Part shown: piece by piece, positions 15,073 to 23,684 of the stretch | Position numbering within the stretch: the stretch's first letter is position 1 | How the letters are laid out: every line of letters starts with the position of its first letter | Assembly (NCBI RefSeq): GCF_040105385.1 | Contig: NZ_JBEDNQ010000015.1 | Location: 1 to 64,000 of the forward strand | Length of the DNA: 64,000 nucleotides | Direction: 5' to 3' | Source: Pseudonocardia nematodicida | Lineage (GTDB): Bacteria; Actinomycetota; Actinomycetes; Mycobacteriales; Pseudonocardiaceae | The notes under the pieces: model-generated | Databases searched by the model: none | What the model was told of the DNA's origin: nothing | The model's input: only the letters and a program-made list of their open reading frames with translations | Program-made: the position numbers and the translations under genes

Positions 15073-15896
15073 TCGTGCGCCCCGCCGCCGAAGAGGATCT
15101 CCGAGAGCCGGTCGACGTAGGCGTGGAACTCGGGCGTGCGCATCAGGTCCGGGGTCCGCGGCCGGGGCAGGTCGATCTCGACGACCTCCGCGATCCGCCC
15201 CGGGCGCGCGCTCATCACCGCGACGACGTCGGACAGGAACACCGCCTCCGAGATGCCGTGCGTGACCATCAGCGTGGTCGCCGGGCGCTCGGTCCAGATC
15301 CGCAGTAGCTCGACGTTCAGCCGCTGGCGGGTCATGTCGTCCAGCGCGCCGAACGGCTCGTCGAGCAGCATGACGGTCGGCTGCACCACCAGGCAGCGGG
15401 CGATCGCCACCCGCTGGCGCATGCCGCCGGAGAGCTGGGCCGGCTTGGCCTTCTCGAACCCCGTCAGCCCGACCAGGGCGATCAGGTCGTCGATCAGCCC
15501 CTGAGCCGGGGTGATCCCGGCGACCTCCAGCGGCAGCGCGATGTTGGAGGTGACGCTGCGCCAGGGCAGCAGCGCCGCCTCCTGGAAGGCGATGCCGAGC
15601 TGGTGGTCGCGCTGGATCTCCCGGGTGGACCGGCCGTTGATCAACGCCTCGCCGGACGACGGGGTGTCCAGCCCGGCGAGGATCCGCAGGATCGTGGACT
15701 TGCCGCAGCCCGAGGGACCGAGCAGCGACAGGAACGAGTCCTGGGTGGTGCCCAGGTCGATCGCCGACAGGGCCTGCACGGTGTCCCGGCCCATCGTGAA
15801 GGTCCGGGTCATGCCCTGGATGTTGATCCCGGTGGCGGCTCCGGGGTGTGCGGCCGGATCGATGGTCGCGATCCGGCCGGTCGCCGTCTCGGTCAT
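15069..15896 (-). CDS. ABC importer ATPase (SsuB/NrtD type)
   Basis: 275 residues with Walker A GPSGCGKST, Q-loop IAFQEAALLPW, signature LSGGMRQR, Walker B VMLLDEPFGALD and H-loop VTHGISEAVFLSD. This is the nitrate/sulfonate/taurine subclass. It powers uptake through the two permeases downstream. The start is 52 bp after the binding-protein gene. Confidence 0.9.
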   Translation of the reverse strand: MTETATGRIATIDPAAHPGAATGINIQGMTRTFTMGRDTVQALSAIDLGTTQDSFLSLLGPSGCGKSTILRILAGLDTPSSGEALINGRSTREIQRDHQLGIAFQEAALLPWRSVTSNIALPLEVAGITPAQGLIDDLIALVGLTGFEKAKPAQLSGGMRQRVAIARCLVVQPTVMLLDEPFGALDDMTRQRLNVELLRIWTERPATTLMVTHGISEAVFLSDVVAVMSARPGRIAEVVEIDLPRPRTPDLMRTPEFHAYVDRLSEILFGGGAHE

Positions 15897-15948
15897 GGGT
15901 TCCCCTCTAGCCGGCGGTGCTGCTGCTTCGACCCTCGACCGCCGGGCC

Positions 15949-17025
15949 TCAGACGATCAGGTCCGGGTTCTCCTCGTAGACCTCCTGCAGCAGCGACAGG
16001 TCGTAGAGCTCCTCGGCGGTGATCGTGATCCCCATGTCGCCGATCGCGCCGACGACCCGCTCGAGCGCCTCGGGGGTGGAGGTGAACAGCCCGTTGGCCC
16101 GGGTGTCGTCGGTGACGATCAGCTCGTTCTGCGCCTCGGCCTGCTCGGTCTGGCCGGGGATGTCCAGACCGAGGTCGCTGCCGTAGACCTCGACGGCGAG
16201 CCGCGCGGACTCGGCGGGGTCGGCGACGGCGTCGTTCCAGCCGCGGATCTCGGCGAGCAGGAACGCCTTGAGCATGTCCCGGTTCTCGTCGATGGTCGAC
16301 TGCAGGACGGTGAAGACCTCCGAGGTCAGCGGGAGGCCGTTGTCGGCGAACGACAGCGTGACCGGGGTGTGCCCGTCGGCCTGCACCAGGAACGGCTCGT
16401 TGGTCAGGAAGGACATGAAGCCGTCGACGGATCCCTCGATCAGCGGCGCCGGCTCGTACTGCACCACGACCTGCTCGATCGTCGACGGGTCGATCCCGTT
16501 CGCGGCGAGCAGCCCGGCGAAGATCTGCTGGTTGGTCCCGGCCTGGATGCCGATCCGCTTGCCGGCCAGGTCCTCGAGGGTCCGGATCGGGGTCTGGTCC
16601 TCGAGCGAGAGGATGCAGAACGGGTTGCGCTGGAACGTGCTGCCGATGACCTTCAGCGGGGCGCCCTGCTCGGTGATGAACCGGGCCGTCGCGTCCGGGG
16701 CGGTGATGCCGATGTCGACGTTGCCGGCCAGCACGAGGGCGTCCGCGCTGTCCACCGGGCCGCTGACCAGGTCGACGCCGGTGAACCCGGCCTCGGTGTA
16801 GTAGCCCCGGGAGTCGGCCATGTACTCGCCGCCGAACTCGATGTTCTTGATCCAGGACAGCTGGACGGCGATGTCGCCGAACTGCCCGGCCTCCGCCTCG
16901 GCCGGGGCGGACCCGCTGGAGCCGCAGGCCGAGAGGGCCATCCCCGCGGCGCCGAGTCCCGCGCCGAGTCCGGCGAGGCGGAAGAGGTCCCGGCGGGACG
17001 GGGTGACGAGACGGCCGGACGGCAT
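15949..17025 (-). CDS. ABC substrate-binding lipoprotein, NMT1/THI5-like
   Basis: 358 residues. The twin-arginine signal SRRDLFRLAGL and lipobox ALSAC (Cys34) predict a Tat-exported lipoprotein, implying a folded protein before export. The mature domain starts with VQLSWIKNIEFGGEYMADSRGYY, the typical NMT1/THI5 opening, and includes LAGKRIGIQAGTN. The family covers binders of hydroxymethylpyrimidine, sulfonates, riboflavin and aromatic acids, so the ligand is open. It is the first gene of the importer operon, with its promoter probably in 17026-17183. Confidence 0.88.
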   Translation of the reverse strand: MPSGRLVTPSRRDLFRLAGLGAGLGAAGMALSACGSSGSAPAEAEAGQFGDIAVQLSWIKNIEFGGEYMADSRGYYTEAGFTGVDLVSGPVDSADALVLAGNVDIGITAPDATARFITEQGAPLKVIGSTFQRNPFCILSLEDQTPIRTLEDLAGKRIGIQAGTNQQIFAGLLAANGIDPSTIEQVVVQYEPAPLIEGSVDGFMSFLTNEPFLVQADGHTPVTLSFADNGLPLTSEVFTVLQSTIDENRDMLKAFLLAEIRGWNDAVADPAESARLAVEVYGSDLGLDIPGQTEQAEAQNELIVTDDTRANGLFTSTPEALERVVGAIGDMGITITAEELYDLSLLQEVYEENPDLIV

Positions 17026-17183
17026 GGGGGACTCCTGAGGATCGTGCCGACGGGCGCCGGAACCGTCCCGGCGTCCACGATGGGCGTGAATCTAGGAATC
17101 CGTTCGCGGTGTCCGGTTGCGCCGCGGTAAACGACGTGTCAATGGCGTGCGCGCCGGAACGTTGCCGTTCGATCAGGGGAGCG

Positions 17184-17201
17184 CGTACGCTTTTCTGTAC
17201 G
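17184..17201. promoter_or_regulatory. YefM-YoeB operator: two GTAC-centred repeats 12 bp apart
   Basis: CGTACG (17184-17189) and TGTACG (17196-17201) have centres 12 bp apart, immediately upstream of the yefM ribosome-binding site. The E. coli yefM-yoeB operator has TGTACA cores at the same 12-bp spacing, so this is a good match for conditional autoregulation by the YefM-YoeB complex. Confidence 0.7.
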
Positions 17202-17215
17202 TGAAGGAGGTGCTC

Positions 17216-17479
17216 ATGCGGACGATGAGCTACACCGAGTCCCGCGCGCGGTACGCCGAGACGCTGAGCTCCGTGGTCGACGACCGGGAGGAGGTCGTGA
17301 TCACCCGCGCCGGTCACGAGGCCGTCGTCATGATCGCCCTCGACGACTACGAGTCGCTCAAGGAGACCGCCTACCTGCTGCGCAGCCCGGAGAACGCCCG
17401 GCGCCTGCTGTCCTCGATCGACCGCCTGGAGAACGGCGGAGGCTCCACCCGTGACCTCGTCGACCCGGACGAGGAGTGA
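17216..17479 (+). CDS. yefM: YefM/Phd-family antitoxin
   Basis: 87 residues. The N-terminal DNA-binding domain (MSYTESRARYAETLSSVVDDREEVVITRAGHEAVVMIALDDYESLKET) is followed by an acidic C-terminal tail that neutralises the toxin. GGAGG precedes the ATG at good spacing. The stop codon overlaps the toxin GTG start (GTGA), so toxin translation is coupled to antitoxin synthesis. Confidence 0.93.
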   Translation: MRTMSYTESRARYAETLSSVVDDREEVVITRAGHEAVVMIALDDYESLKETAYLLRSPENARRLLSSIDRLENGGGSTRDLVDPDEE

Positions 17480-17736
17480 AGCTCGTCTGGGACGAACACG
17501 CCTGGGCGGACTACCTCTGGTGGCAGACCCAGGACCGGAAGGGCCTGAAGCGGATCAACAGCCTGCTGACCGACGTCGTCCGCCACGGCAACGACGGGAT
17601 CGGCAAGCCGGAGCCGCTGAGGTACGGCTTCAGCGGCTACTGGTTCCGCCGGATCACCGACGAGCACCGGCTGATCTACAAGATCGTCGGCGACGAGGTC
17701 CGCATCGCCGCGTGCCGCTACCACTACGGCGGCTGA
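17476..17736 (+). CDS. yoeB: YoeB-family mRNA interferase toxin
   Basis: An 86-residue RelE/YoeB-fold ribosome-dependent mRNA endonuclease. The catalytic residues fall at exactly the E. coli YoeB positions: Glu46 (KPEPL), Arg65 (DEHRLIYKI), and His83-Tyr84 in CRYHYGG. The length is full and no key residue is missing, so the toxin should be active. It starts with GTG overlapping yefM. It converges on the flippase gene with only a 4-bp gap. Confidence 0.95.
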   Translation: MKLVWDEHAWADYLWWQTQDRKGLKRINSLLTDVVRHGNDGIGKPEPLRYGFSGYWFRRITDEHRLIYKIVGDEVRIAACRYHYGG

Positions 17737-17740
17737 GCAC

Positions 17741-19327
17741 CTACCCGCGCGCCGGCCGGATCCGCGTCGTCGGACGGTCGTCGGTGGCGGGCTTCTTCCC
17801 GCCGGCCCCGCCGCCGCGCAACGTCCGCACCACCGCGAGCTCCTCGGCGAACCGCGCCCGCATCAGCACCAGCACGCCCAGCGCCGCCGCGCCGCCCGCG
17901 AGGGCGGACACCGCCAGGGTCAGCAGGTCCGACCCGACCGGCCGCACGAGCGTCGCCACCCCCCAGGTCGCCGCCACGGTCACGACGAGCCCGGGCAGGT
18001 GCTTGGGGTACATCCGCAGCACCGCGCCCATCAGCCCCGGCGAGACCCGGGCGGAGAACTGCAGCATCACCAGGAAGTGCACGACGATCGCCACCGACGC
18101 CCCGACCGCGACGCCGGCGATCCCCCAGGTCAGCGCCCCGGTGACGCAGAGGACCACGACGTATCCGGCGTAGAGCCACTGCCGCCACGCCGCCCGGTAG
18201 ACCGCACCGGTCGCCCGGGTGAGCGAGGTACTGATCTTGTACGACGTGCGCGGCAGCAACACCAGCGCGAACACCTGCACGAGCAGGACGGCCTCGCCCC
18301 ACTGCGGGCCGAGCAGCACGCCGACGACCTCCGGGGCCAGCACGCACAGCAGCACCGCGGCCGGGATGGTGGCCAGCGCGACCAGGCTGGAGCTGCGGAC
18401 ATAGGCGGCGCGCAGCCGTTCGCCGTCGTCGCGGACCCGGGCCATCGCCGGGAACAGCGCCTTGTCCGCGGCCCCGCCGATCACGTTCGCGGGCTCGGAG
18501 AGCAGGTTGTAGGCCCGGGTGTAGAAACCCAGCGACGTGGTGCCGAGCAGGTTCGCGACGACGAGCTTGTCGGCGTTGAGCGCGAACCAGTTCCCGAGCT
18601 GGGCGATCGAGAACCCGGCCCCGTAGCCGAGCAGTGGCTTCAGCCGGCCCCACATCACCGACGGCCGCTCGAGGGCGACGCTCGGGCGGGTCAGGGCGAA
18701 GTAGCCGACGCACTTCGCCGCCGCGGCGGCGATCTCGCCGAACGCCAGCGCGGCCGCGCCGAACCCGGCCAGGGCCAGCACCACGCTCACGCCGATCAGC
18801 GCCGGACCCGCCGCCACCAGGTCGACCATCGCCATCGGCCGGAACCGCAGGTCACGCTGCAGCAGGCCGAGCGGCACCGCCGTCGCCCCGGCGAGCACCA
18901 GCGCGATCGACAGCAGCGGCAGCAGGACCGAGTCGGCCGGCAGCCCGACCAGGCCGTTGAGCACCGGCGCGGACAGCGCCAGCACCGCGGCGAACACCGC
19001 GGCCACCAGCACCGAGAACCAGAAGGCCGCGGCGACGTCGCGCTCGCCCAGGTCCCGGCGGTGCACCAGCGCGGCGGCGACACCGAGCTGGGTGACGAGC
19101 TGGGTCAGCCCGACGATGAGCAGCGCCGCCGCGGCCGCGCCGAACTCGTCGGGGGTCAGCAGCCGGGCCAGCGCGATCGTGGCGCCGAGCTGCAGCACGG
19201 CCTGGCCGACCGTCCCGGTGAAGGCCCAGGCGAAGCCGCGTGCGGTGCGGGCGGTCAGGTTCCTCTCCGGACCGTTCGTTCCGGGTTCGACGGCCCGGAT
19301 CGGACGGGTGGCCTCCGGGTCGGTCAC
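17741..19327 (-). CDS. Polysaccharide flippase (Wzx/MOP superfamily)
   Basis: About 528 residues with 12-14 predicted transmembrane helices. The opening TARGFAWAFTGTVGQAVLQLGATIALARLLTPDEFG is typical of the oligosaccharide-repeat flippases, and GRLKPLLGYGAGFSIAQLGNWFALNADKLVVANLLG is the second-half landmark. It would move lipid-linked glycan units across the membrane. The GTG start overlaps the upstream kinase-like gene's stop (GTGA, 19324-19327). No glycosyltransferase or polymerase genes accompany the pair, so its glycan is unknown. Confidence 0.88.
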   Translation of the reverse strand: MTDPEATRPIRAVEPGTNGPERNLTARTARGFAWAFTGTVGQAVLQLGATIALARLLTPDEFGAAAAALLIVGLTQLVTQLGVAAALVHRRDLGERDVAAAFWFSVLVAAVFAAVLALSAPVLNGLVGLPADSVLLPLLSIALVLAGATAVPLGLLQRDLRFRPMAMVDLVAAGPALIGVSVVLALAGFGAAALAFGEIAAAAAKCVGYFALTRPSVALERPSVMWGRLKPLLGYGAGFSIAQLGNWFALNADKLVVANLLGTTSLGFYTRAYNLLSEPANVIGGAADKALFPAMARVRDDGERLRAAYVRSSSLVALATIPAAVLLCVLAPEVVGVLLGPQWGEAVLLVQVFALVLLPRTSYKISTSLTRATGAVYRAAWRQWLYAGYVVVLCVTGALTWGIAGVAVGASVAIVVHFLVMLQFSARVSPGLMGAVLRMYPKHLPGLVVTVAATWGVATLVRPVGSDLLTLAVSALAGGAAALGVLVLMRARFAEELAVVRTLRGGGAGGKKPATDDRPTTRIRPARG

Positions 19328-20550
19328 CGATGTCCCCGCAGGGCGGGGTGCAGCCGGCCGACGGTGCCCAGTGCGCCGAACCACGCCAGCTGGGTCGCCG
19401 TCCGCCGGGCCGACTCCCAGCGCGAGCCGGCACCGAGCAGCTCCCGGCGGCGCAGGCCGGACACCGCCGGATGGAACACCGAGTTGCCCACCCCACGAGT
19501 GAACATCAGCTCCGGGACCCCCTCGGTGGCGGCCCGGAAATCACCGGGCACCCCGCGCAGGCTCCAGCAGTCGTCCCAGGACGGCGCGGGGTCGGGGTAG
19601 TCGAACACGAACTCGAGGTCGAGCACCTTCAGGCCGGCCCGCGGGTCCCACAGCAGGTTGTGCGGCGACAGGTCGAGCACGAACCGGCCGCGGTCGTGCA
19701 GGTCGTGGCAGAACCGCAGCAACGTCCGCACCACCGAGGGCCGCAGCTGGGCGAGCTCGCCGGGCAGCCGCCGGACGAGGTGCCGTCCGGAGTCCCGGTA
19801 GAACGGCGTCAGCAGCCAGTTCGGCCCGTGCTCCAGCAGGGCGGGGACCTCCGGCAGGTCGCCGAGGTCGAGGCGGGCCCGCAGCTCGCGGTCGAAGGCC
19901 TCGGCCGACCCCGGCCGGAAAACCTTGCAGACCACCGGGCCGAACCGCGGGTGGTCGACGAGCGCGACCCGGGCCCGGAAGCCGGGCGAGGTCCCGCCCA
20001 GCATCCGCAGGACCGGGAACGGGACGGCACAGACCCGGGTCAGCTCCGCCGCCCGCGGCTCCAGCCGTTCGCGCACGGACGGGTCGTCGAGGGTGTCGAG
20101 CAGGACCAGCGCCCGTTCCGGACCCGCCAGGACGTCCACGAGACCGACCCGGCTACGCGGCTGGAAACGGCGTACCAGTCGCTGCTCGGTGTGGTGCAGG
20201 ACGGCGGCGACGCGCGCCTCGACCGCCCGGTCCCCGGCCGGCGCGGGGGATCCGACGTCGCACGCGACCACGAACGCGTACGGCTCGACGGCGAGAGCGC
20301 CGGCGGGCCGCATCCGCCCGAGGCCTGGCAGGACGGCCCGGGCGCGGGCGCGCTGCGACTCGTCGAGCACGACGACGTCGAGGATCTCCAGGCCGCGGGC
20401 GATGCCGGCGACCGCCTCGTCGAGCAGGTGCGCGACGGCCCTGCCGACGACGAACACCGCCAGCCCGCGCCAGGGGCCGGGCTCGCGCGCCGCGGTCCTC
20501 CGGGGTGCCGTCGCGTACGGCCGGACCGGCTGTGCGTCGTCGATGATCAA
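19324..20550 (-). CDS. Protein/lipopolysaccharide kinase-fold protein coupled to flippase
   Basis: 408 residues. The second half has kinase-fold signatures: VVCKVF with a probable ATP-binding Lys (~residue 211), the catalytic-loop-like VLDLSPHNLLWD (Asp near 292) and a LDLEF metal-binding triad in place of DFG. The first half (~1-150) is unlike known domains I recognise. Similar kinases phosphorylate sugars of envelope lipids. Translational overlap with the flippase suggests it modifies the same lipid-linked glycan. It has a 186-bp AT-richer upstream region shared with the divergent M20 gene. Confidence 0.65.
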   Translation of the reverse strand: MIIDDAQPVRPYATAPRRTAAREPGPWRGLAVFVVGRAVAHLLDEAVAGIARGLEILDVVVLDESQRARARAVLPGLGRMRPAGALAVEPYAFVVACDVGSPAPAGDRAVEARVAAVLHHTEQRLVRRFQPRSRVGLVDVLAGPERALVLLDTLDDPSVRERLEPRAAELTRVCAVPFPVLRMLGGTSPGFRARVALVDHPRFGPVVCKVFRPGSAEAFDRELRARLDLGDLPEVPALLEHGPNWLLTPFYRDSGRHLVRRLPGELAQLRPSVVRTLLRFCHDLHDRGRFVLDLSPHNLLWDPRAGLKVLDLEFVFDYPDPAPSWDDCWSLRGVPGDFRAATEGVPELMFTRGVGNSVFHPAVSGLRRRELLGAGSRWESARRTATQLAWFGALGTVGRLHPALRGHR

Positions 20551-20736
20551 CGGTTGCCCCCTGACACGTTTGGGTCAGCGGAGCATAAGAGCTTGCTGAA
20601 CGTCGTATGAATGGGGGATATACGCTCGATGATCAATTTCCGCTCACCGCGTTTGCGCTAGACCATTCGGGCGATGACCGCACTGGTGCGCGCGATCGGC
20701 GGAAGATCGGCCCGGCGGGCGGTAGGTTCGGCCCGC

Positions 20737-21960
20737 GTGAGCGCCGATCTCGCCGAGCTCTACCGCGACCTGCACCGCCACCCCGAGCTGTCGTTCGCCG
20801 AGACCCGCACCGCCGCCGTCGCCGCCGGCCGGTTGCGTGCGGCGGGCTACGAGGTGACCGAGGGCGTCGGCGGGACCGGGGTGGTGGGCGTCCTGCGCAA
20901 CGGCACGGGGCCGGTGGCGCTGCTGCGCGCCGACATGGACGCCCTGCCGGTCGCCGAGGACACCGGCCTGGACTACGCCAGCACCGCGCGCGGGACCGCC
21001 CGCGACGGCGAGGACACCGCCGTCGCGCACGCCTGCGGGCACGACATGCACGTCACCTGCCTGGCCGGCGCGGCCGCCGAGCTGGCGTCCACACCGGACA
21101 CTTGGACCGGGACGCTGCTGGTGGTGTTCCAGCCCGCCGAGGAGATCGGCGGTGGCGCGCACGCGATGCTCGACGACGGCCTGCTGGATCGGTTCGGGGT
21201 GCCGGACGTCGTGCTGGGCCAGCACGTCGCGCCGCTGCCCGCCGGGGTGCTCGCGGTCGCGTCCGGGGCCGCGTTCGCCGGCAGCGACACCGTGCGGGTC
21301 ACGCTGCACGGCTCGGGTGGGCACGGCTCGCGCCCGGAGACCACGGTGGACCCGGTCCTGCTCGCGGCGGCGACCGTACTGCGGCTGCACACGGTGGTGT
21401 CCCGGGAGGTCGCGGCGACCGAGACCGCGGTGCTCGGCGTCGGGATGCTCCGGGCGGGGACGAAGGAGAACATCGTCCCCGAGTCCGCCGAGCTGGGCCT
21501 GACCGTGCGGTCCTACACCCCGGCCGTGCGGGAGCGGGTGCTGGGCGCGGTGAGGCGGATCGTGCGCGGCGAGGCGGCCGCGGCGGGCGCCCCGCGCGAC
21601 CCCGAGGTCCGGGTCGTCGAGACGTTCCCGCCGGTGGTGAACGACGCCGCGGCCGTCGAGCGCACCCGGGCCGCGCTCGCGACGGCCACACCGCTACCGG
21701 TCGTCGACCCCGGTCCGGTCACCGGCAGCGAGGACGTCGGCGCGTTCGCCACCGCGGCCGGCGCGCCCTGCGTGTACTGGCTGCTCGGCGGGGGCGACCC
21801 GGCGGTGTTCGCCGGGGCGAGCACCGTGGACGAGATCCGGGACCGCGTCGCGGATCTGCCGTCGAACCACTCGCCCCGGTTCGCGCCGGTGATCGAGCCG
21901 ACGCTGTCGACCGGGGTCGCCGCCCTGGTCGCCGCCGCCCGGGAGTGGCTCCGCCCGTGA
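20737..21960 (+). CDS. M20-family amidohydrolase (hippurate/acyl-amino acid hydrolase type)
   Basis: About 407 residues. The metal-binding motifs RADMDALPV, HACGHDMH and PAEEIGGGAHAML and the dimerisation-domain SGGHGSRPE identify a di-metal M20D peptidase such as IAA-amino acid or hippurate hydrolase, which releases amino acids from N-acyl or aryl conjugates. I prefer GTG 20737, where similarity to the family begins (LAELYRDLHRHPELSF); an in-frame ATG at 20674 would add 21 unlikely residues. Its stop lies in a bidirectional terminator shared with the convergent XRE gene. Confidence 0.88.
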   Translation: MSADLAELYRDLHRHPELSFAETRTAAVAAGRLRAAGYEVTEGVGGTGVVGVLRNGTGPVALLRADMDALPVAEDTGLDYASTARGTARDGEDTAVAHACGHDMHVTCLAGAAAELASTPDTWTGTLLVVFQPAEEIGGGAHAMLDDGLLDRFGVPDVVLGQHVAPLPAGVLAVASGAAFAGSDTVRVTLHGSGGHGSRPETTVDPVLLAAATVLRLHTVVSREVAATETAVLGVGMLRAGTKENIVPESAELGLTVRSYTPAVRERVLGAVRRIVRGEAAAAGAPRDPEVRVVETFPPVVNDAAAVERTRAALATATPLPVVDPGPVTGSEDVGAFATAAGAPCVYWLLGGGDPAVFAGASTVDEIRDRVADLPSNHSPRFAPVIEPTLSTGVAALVAAAREWLRP

Positions 21961-21997
21961 GTGGTTGTCGCGGTCAGGACCGCGACAACCACTCACG
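21956..21997. terminator. Bidirectional terminator overlapping two stop codons
   Basis: CGTGAGTGGTTGTCGCGGTC (21956-21975) pairs perfectly over 20 bp with 21978-21997, with only AG between the arms. The M20 stop codon is in the left arm, and the end of the convergent regulator gene (21974) falls at the loop side of the same arm, so both genes end within one hairpin. Confidence 0.85.
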
Positions 21998-22816
21998 GGT
22001 GGCGTCAGCCGCGAGGGTGCCCAGCAGGGCCAGGTTCCGCGCGGTGTCCGACCCCGGTTCGGCGTGGTAGACGACGAGTTCCTGGCCGGGCGCGGACCGG
22101 ACGTCGAAGGTCTCCATCCGCAGGTCCAGCTCGCCGACCGCCGGGTGCACCAGCCGCTTGGTCCCGGCGGCCTTCCCCCGGGCGTCGTGCCGTGCCCACA
22201 GCCGCGCGAACTCGGGGCTGCGCTCGCGCACGTCGTCGAGCACCGCGCGGACCCGCGGGTCGTCCGGGGCCTCGCCGTGCCGCAGCCGGAACCCGGCCGT
22301 GGCGTCCCGGGCGGCGGCGTCCCAGTCCGCGTAGAAGCTGCGGGCCGCCGGGTCGCAGAACACCCGTTCCAGCAGGTTGACCCCGGCCGGGAGCAGGTCG
22401 AGGAGCGCGCCGCCCAGGGCGTTCGCGGCGAGGACGTCGTAGGCCCGGCCGAGGACGATCGCCGGTTGGCCGGCCCAGGCGTCGAGCAGCATCCGCAGCT
22501 GCGGGTCGACCCGTTCGCGGCTGCCGCTGCGGCGTCGTCGCGGCACCGCGCCGGCGAGGCGCAGCAGGTGGTCACGGGCGTCGTGGTCGAGCCGCAGGAC
22601 GTCCGCGAGCGCGTCCAGGACCTGGACCGACGGGTTCCGTTCGCGGCCCTGCTCGAGCCGGACGTAGTAGTCGGCGCTCATCCCGGCGAGCAGCGCGACC
22701 TCCTCGCGCCGCAGTCCCGCGACCCGTCGCCGGCTGCCCGCGGGCAGCCCGGCGTCGCCAGGGGAGACCTGCGCACGCCGGGCGCGGAGGTACTCGCCGA
22801 GGGGCGTCGGGGCCAT
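21974..22816 (-). CDS. XRE-family regulator with MmyB-like ligand domain
   Basis: 280 residues. A helix-turn-helix (residues ~25-85: RVAGLRREEVALLAGMSADYYVRLEQGR) precedes the MmyB-like domain that binds fatty acids or other ligands. ATG 22816 has GGGAGG 9 nt upstream; ATG 22825 abuts the same GGGAGG and is less likely. Regulators of this type are commonly divergent from one SDR gene they repress, as seen here; the 100-bp divergent region would hold the operator. Confidence 0.9.
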   Translation of the reverse strand: MAPTPLGEYLRARRAQVSPGDAGLPAGSRRRVAGLRREEVALLAGMSADYYVRLEQGRERNPSVQVLDALADVLRLDHDARDHLLRLAGAVPRRRRSGSRERVDPQLRMLLDAWAGQPAIVLGRAYDVLAANALGGALLDLLPAGVNLLERVFCDPAARSFYADWDAAARDATAGFRLRHGEAPDDPRVRAVLDDVRERSPEFARLWARHDARGKAAGTKRLVHPAVGELDLRMETFDVRSAPGQELVVYHAEPGSDTARNLALLGTLAADATREWLSRS

Positions 22817-22918
22817 GACACCCATCCTCCCGCGGGACGCGACCGGGAGGGTGGGTGCGCCACTCCCCCGGTCGCTGTGGCCTCCCGGCCGCGCCGCCGT
22901 CGGCGTCGAATGGGATCC

Positions 22919-23662
22919 ATGCCGAACACGAACCCGAACGGACACGCCGTCGCCCTCGTCACCGGCGCCAGCAGCGGGATCGGCCGGGCCGTCGCCACCC
23001 GGCTGGCCGCGGACGGCGGATGCGTCGTCGCCGCCGCCCGGCGCGCGGACCGCCTCGCCGAGCTCGCCGCCGGCGCACCGGGCCCGGGCCGGATCGAGCC
23101 GTGCGAGCTGGACGTCACCGACGCCGGCGCCGTGCGCGCCGCGGTCGACGACATCGTCGAGCGGCACGGCCGGATCGACCTGCTCGTCGCCAACGCCGGG
23201 GTGATGCCGCTGTCACGACTCGACGCCGGGCGCCTCGACGAGTGGGACCGCATGATCGACGTGAACGTCCGCGGGCTGCTGCACGGCATCGGCGCGGTGC
23301 TGCCGCACTTCACCCGCCAGGACCGCGGGCACGTGGTGACCGTGGCGTCGGTCGGTGCCTACCAGGTCAGCCCGACCGCCGCCGTGTACTGCGGCACCAA
23401 GTACGCGGCGTGGGCGATCACCGAGGGGCTGCGGCTGGAGTCGCCGCCCGGTATCCGGGTCTCCACGGTGTCTCCCGGCGTCGTCACCTCCGAGCTGGCC
23501 GAGCACATCTCCGACCCCGGCGCGCGCGAGGCCATGACGACCTACCGGGCGAACGCGATCGGACCGGAGGCGATCGCCGACGCAGTGGCCTACGCCGTCG
23601 GGCAGCCGCCGGAGGTGGACGTCAGCGAGATCCTCGTCCGCCCCGCGCGTCAGCGTCCCTAG
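22919..23662 (+). CDS. Short-chain dehydrogenase/reductase
   Basis: 247 residues, classical SDR. It has TGASSGIG for NAD(P) binding, NAGV, catalytic Ser in VASVGAYQ and the Y-x-x-x-K pair in YCGTK. An Arg pair after the second strand (AARRADR) suggests NADPH preference. An in-frame ATG at 22910 is possible. It is divergent from the XRE regulator and followed after 22 bp by a beta-lactamase gene on the same strand, which may be cotranscribed. Confidence 0.92.
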   Translation: MPNTNPNGHAVALVTGASSGIGRAVATRLAADGGCVVAAARRADRLAELAAGAPGPGRIEPCELDVTDAGAVRAAVDDIVERHGRIDLLVANAGVMPLSRLDAGRLDEWDRMIDVNVRGLLHGIGAVLPHFTRQDRGHVVTVASVGAYQVSPTAAVYCGTKYAAWAITEGLRLESPPGIRVSTVSPGVVTSELAEHISDPGAREAMTTYRANAIGPEAIADAVAYAVGQPPEVDVSEILVRPARQRP

Positions 23663-23684
23663 TGGATCTGATGCGCTACCGGAC

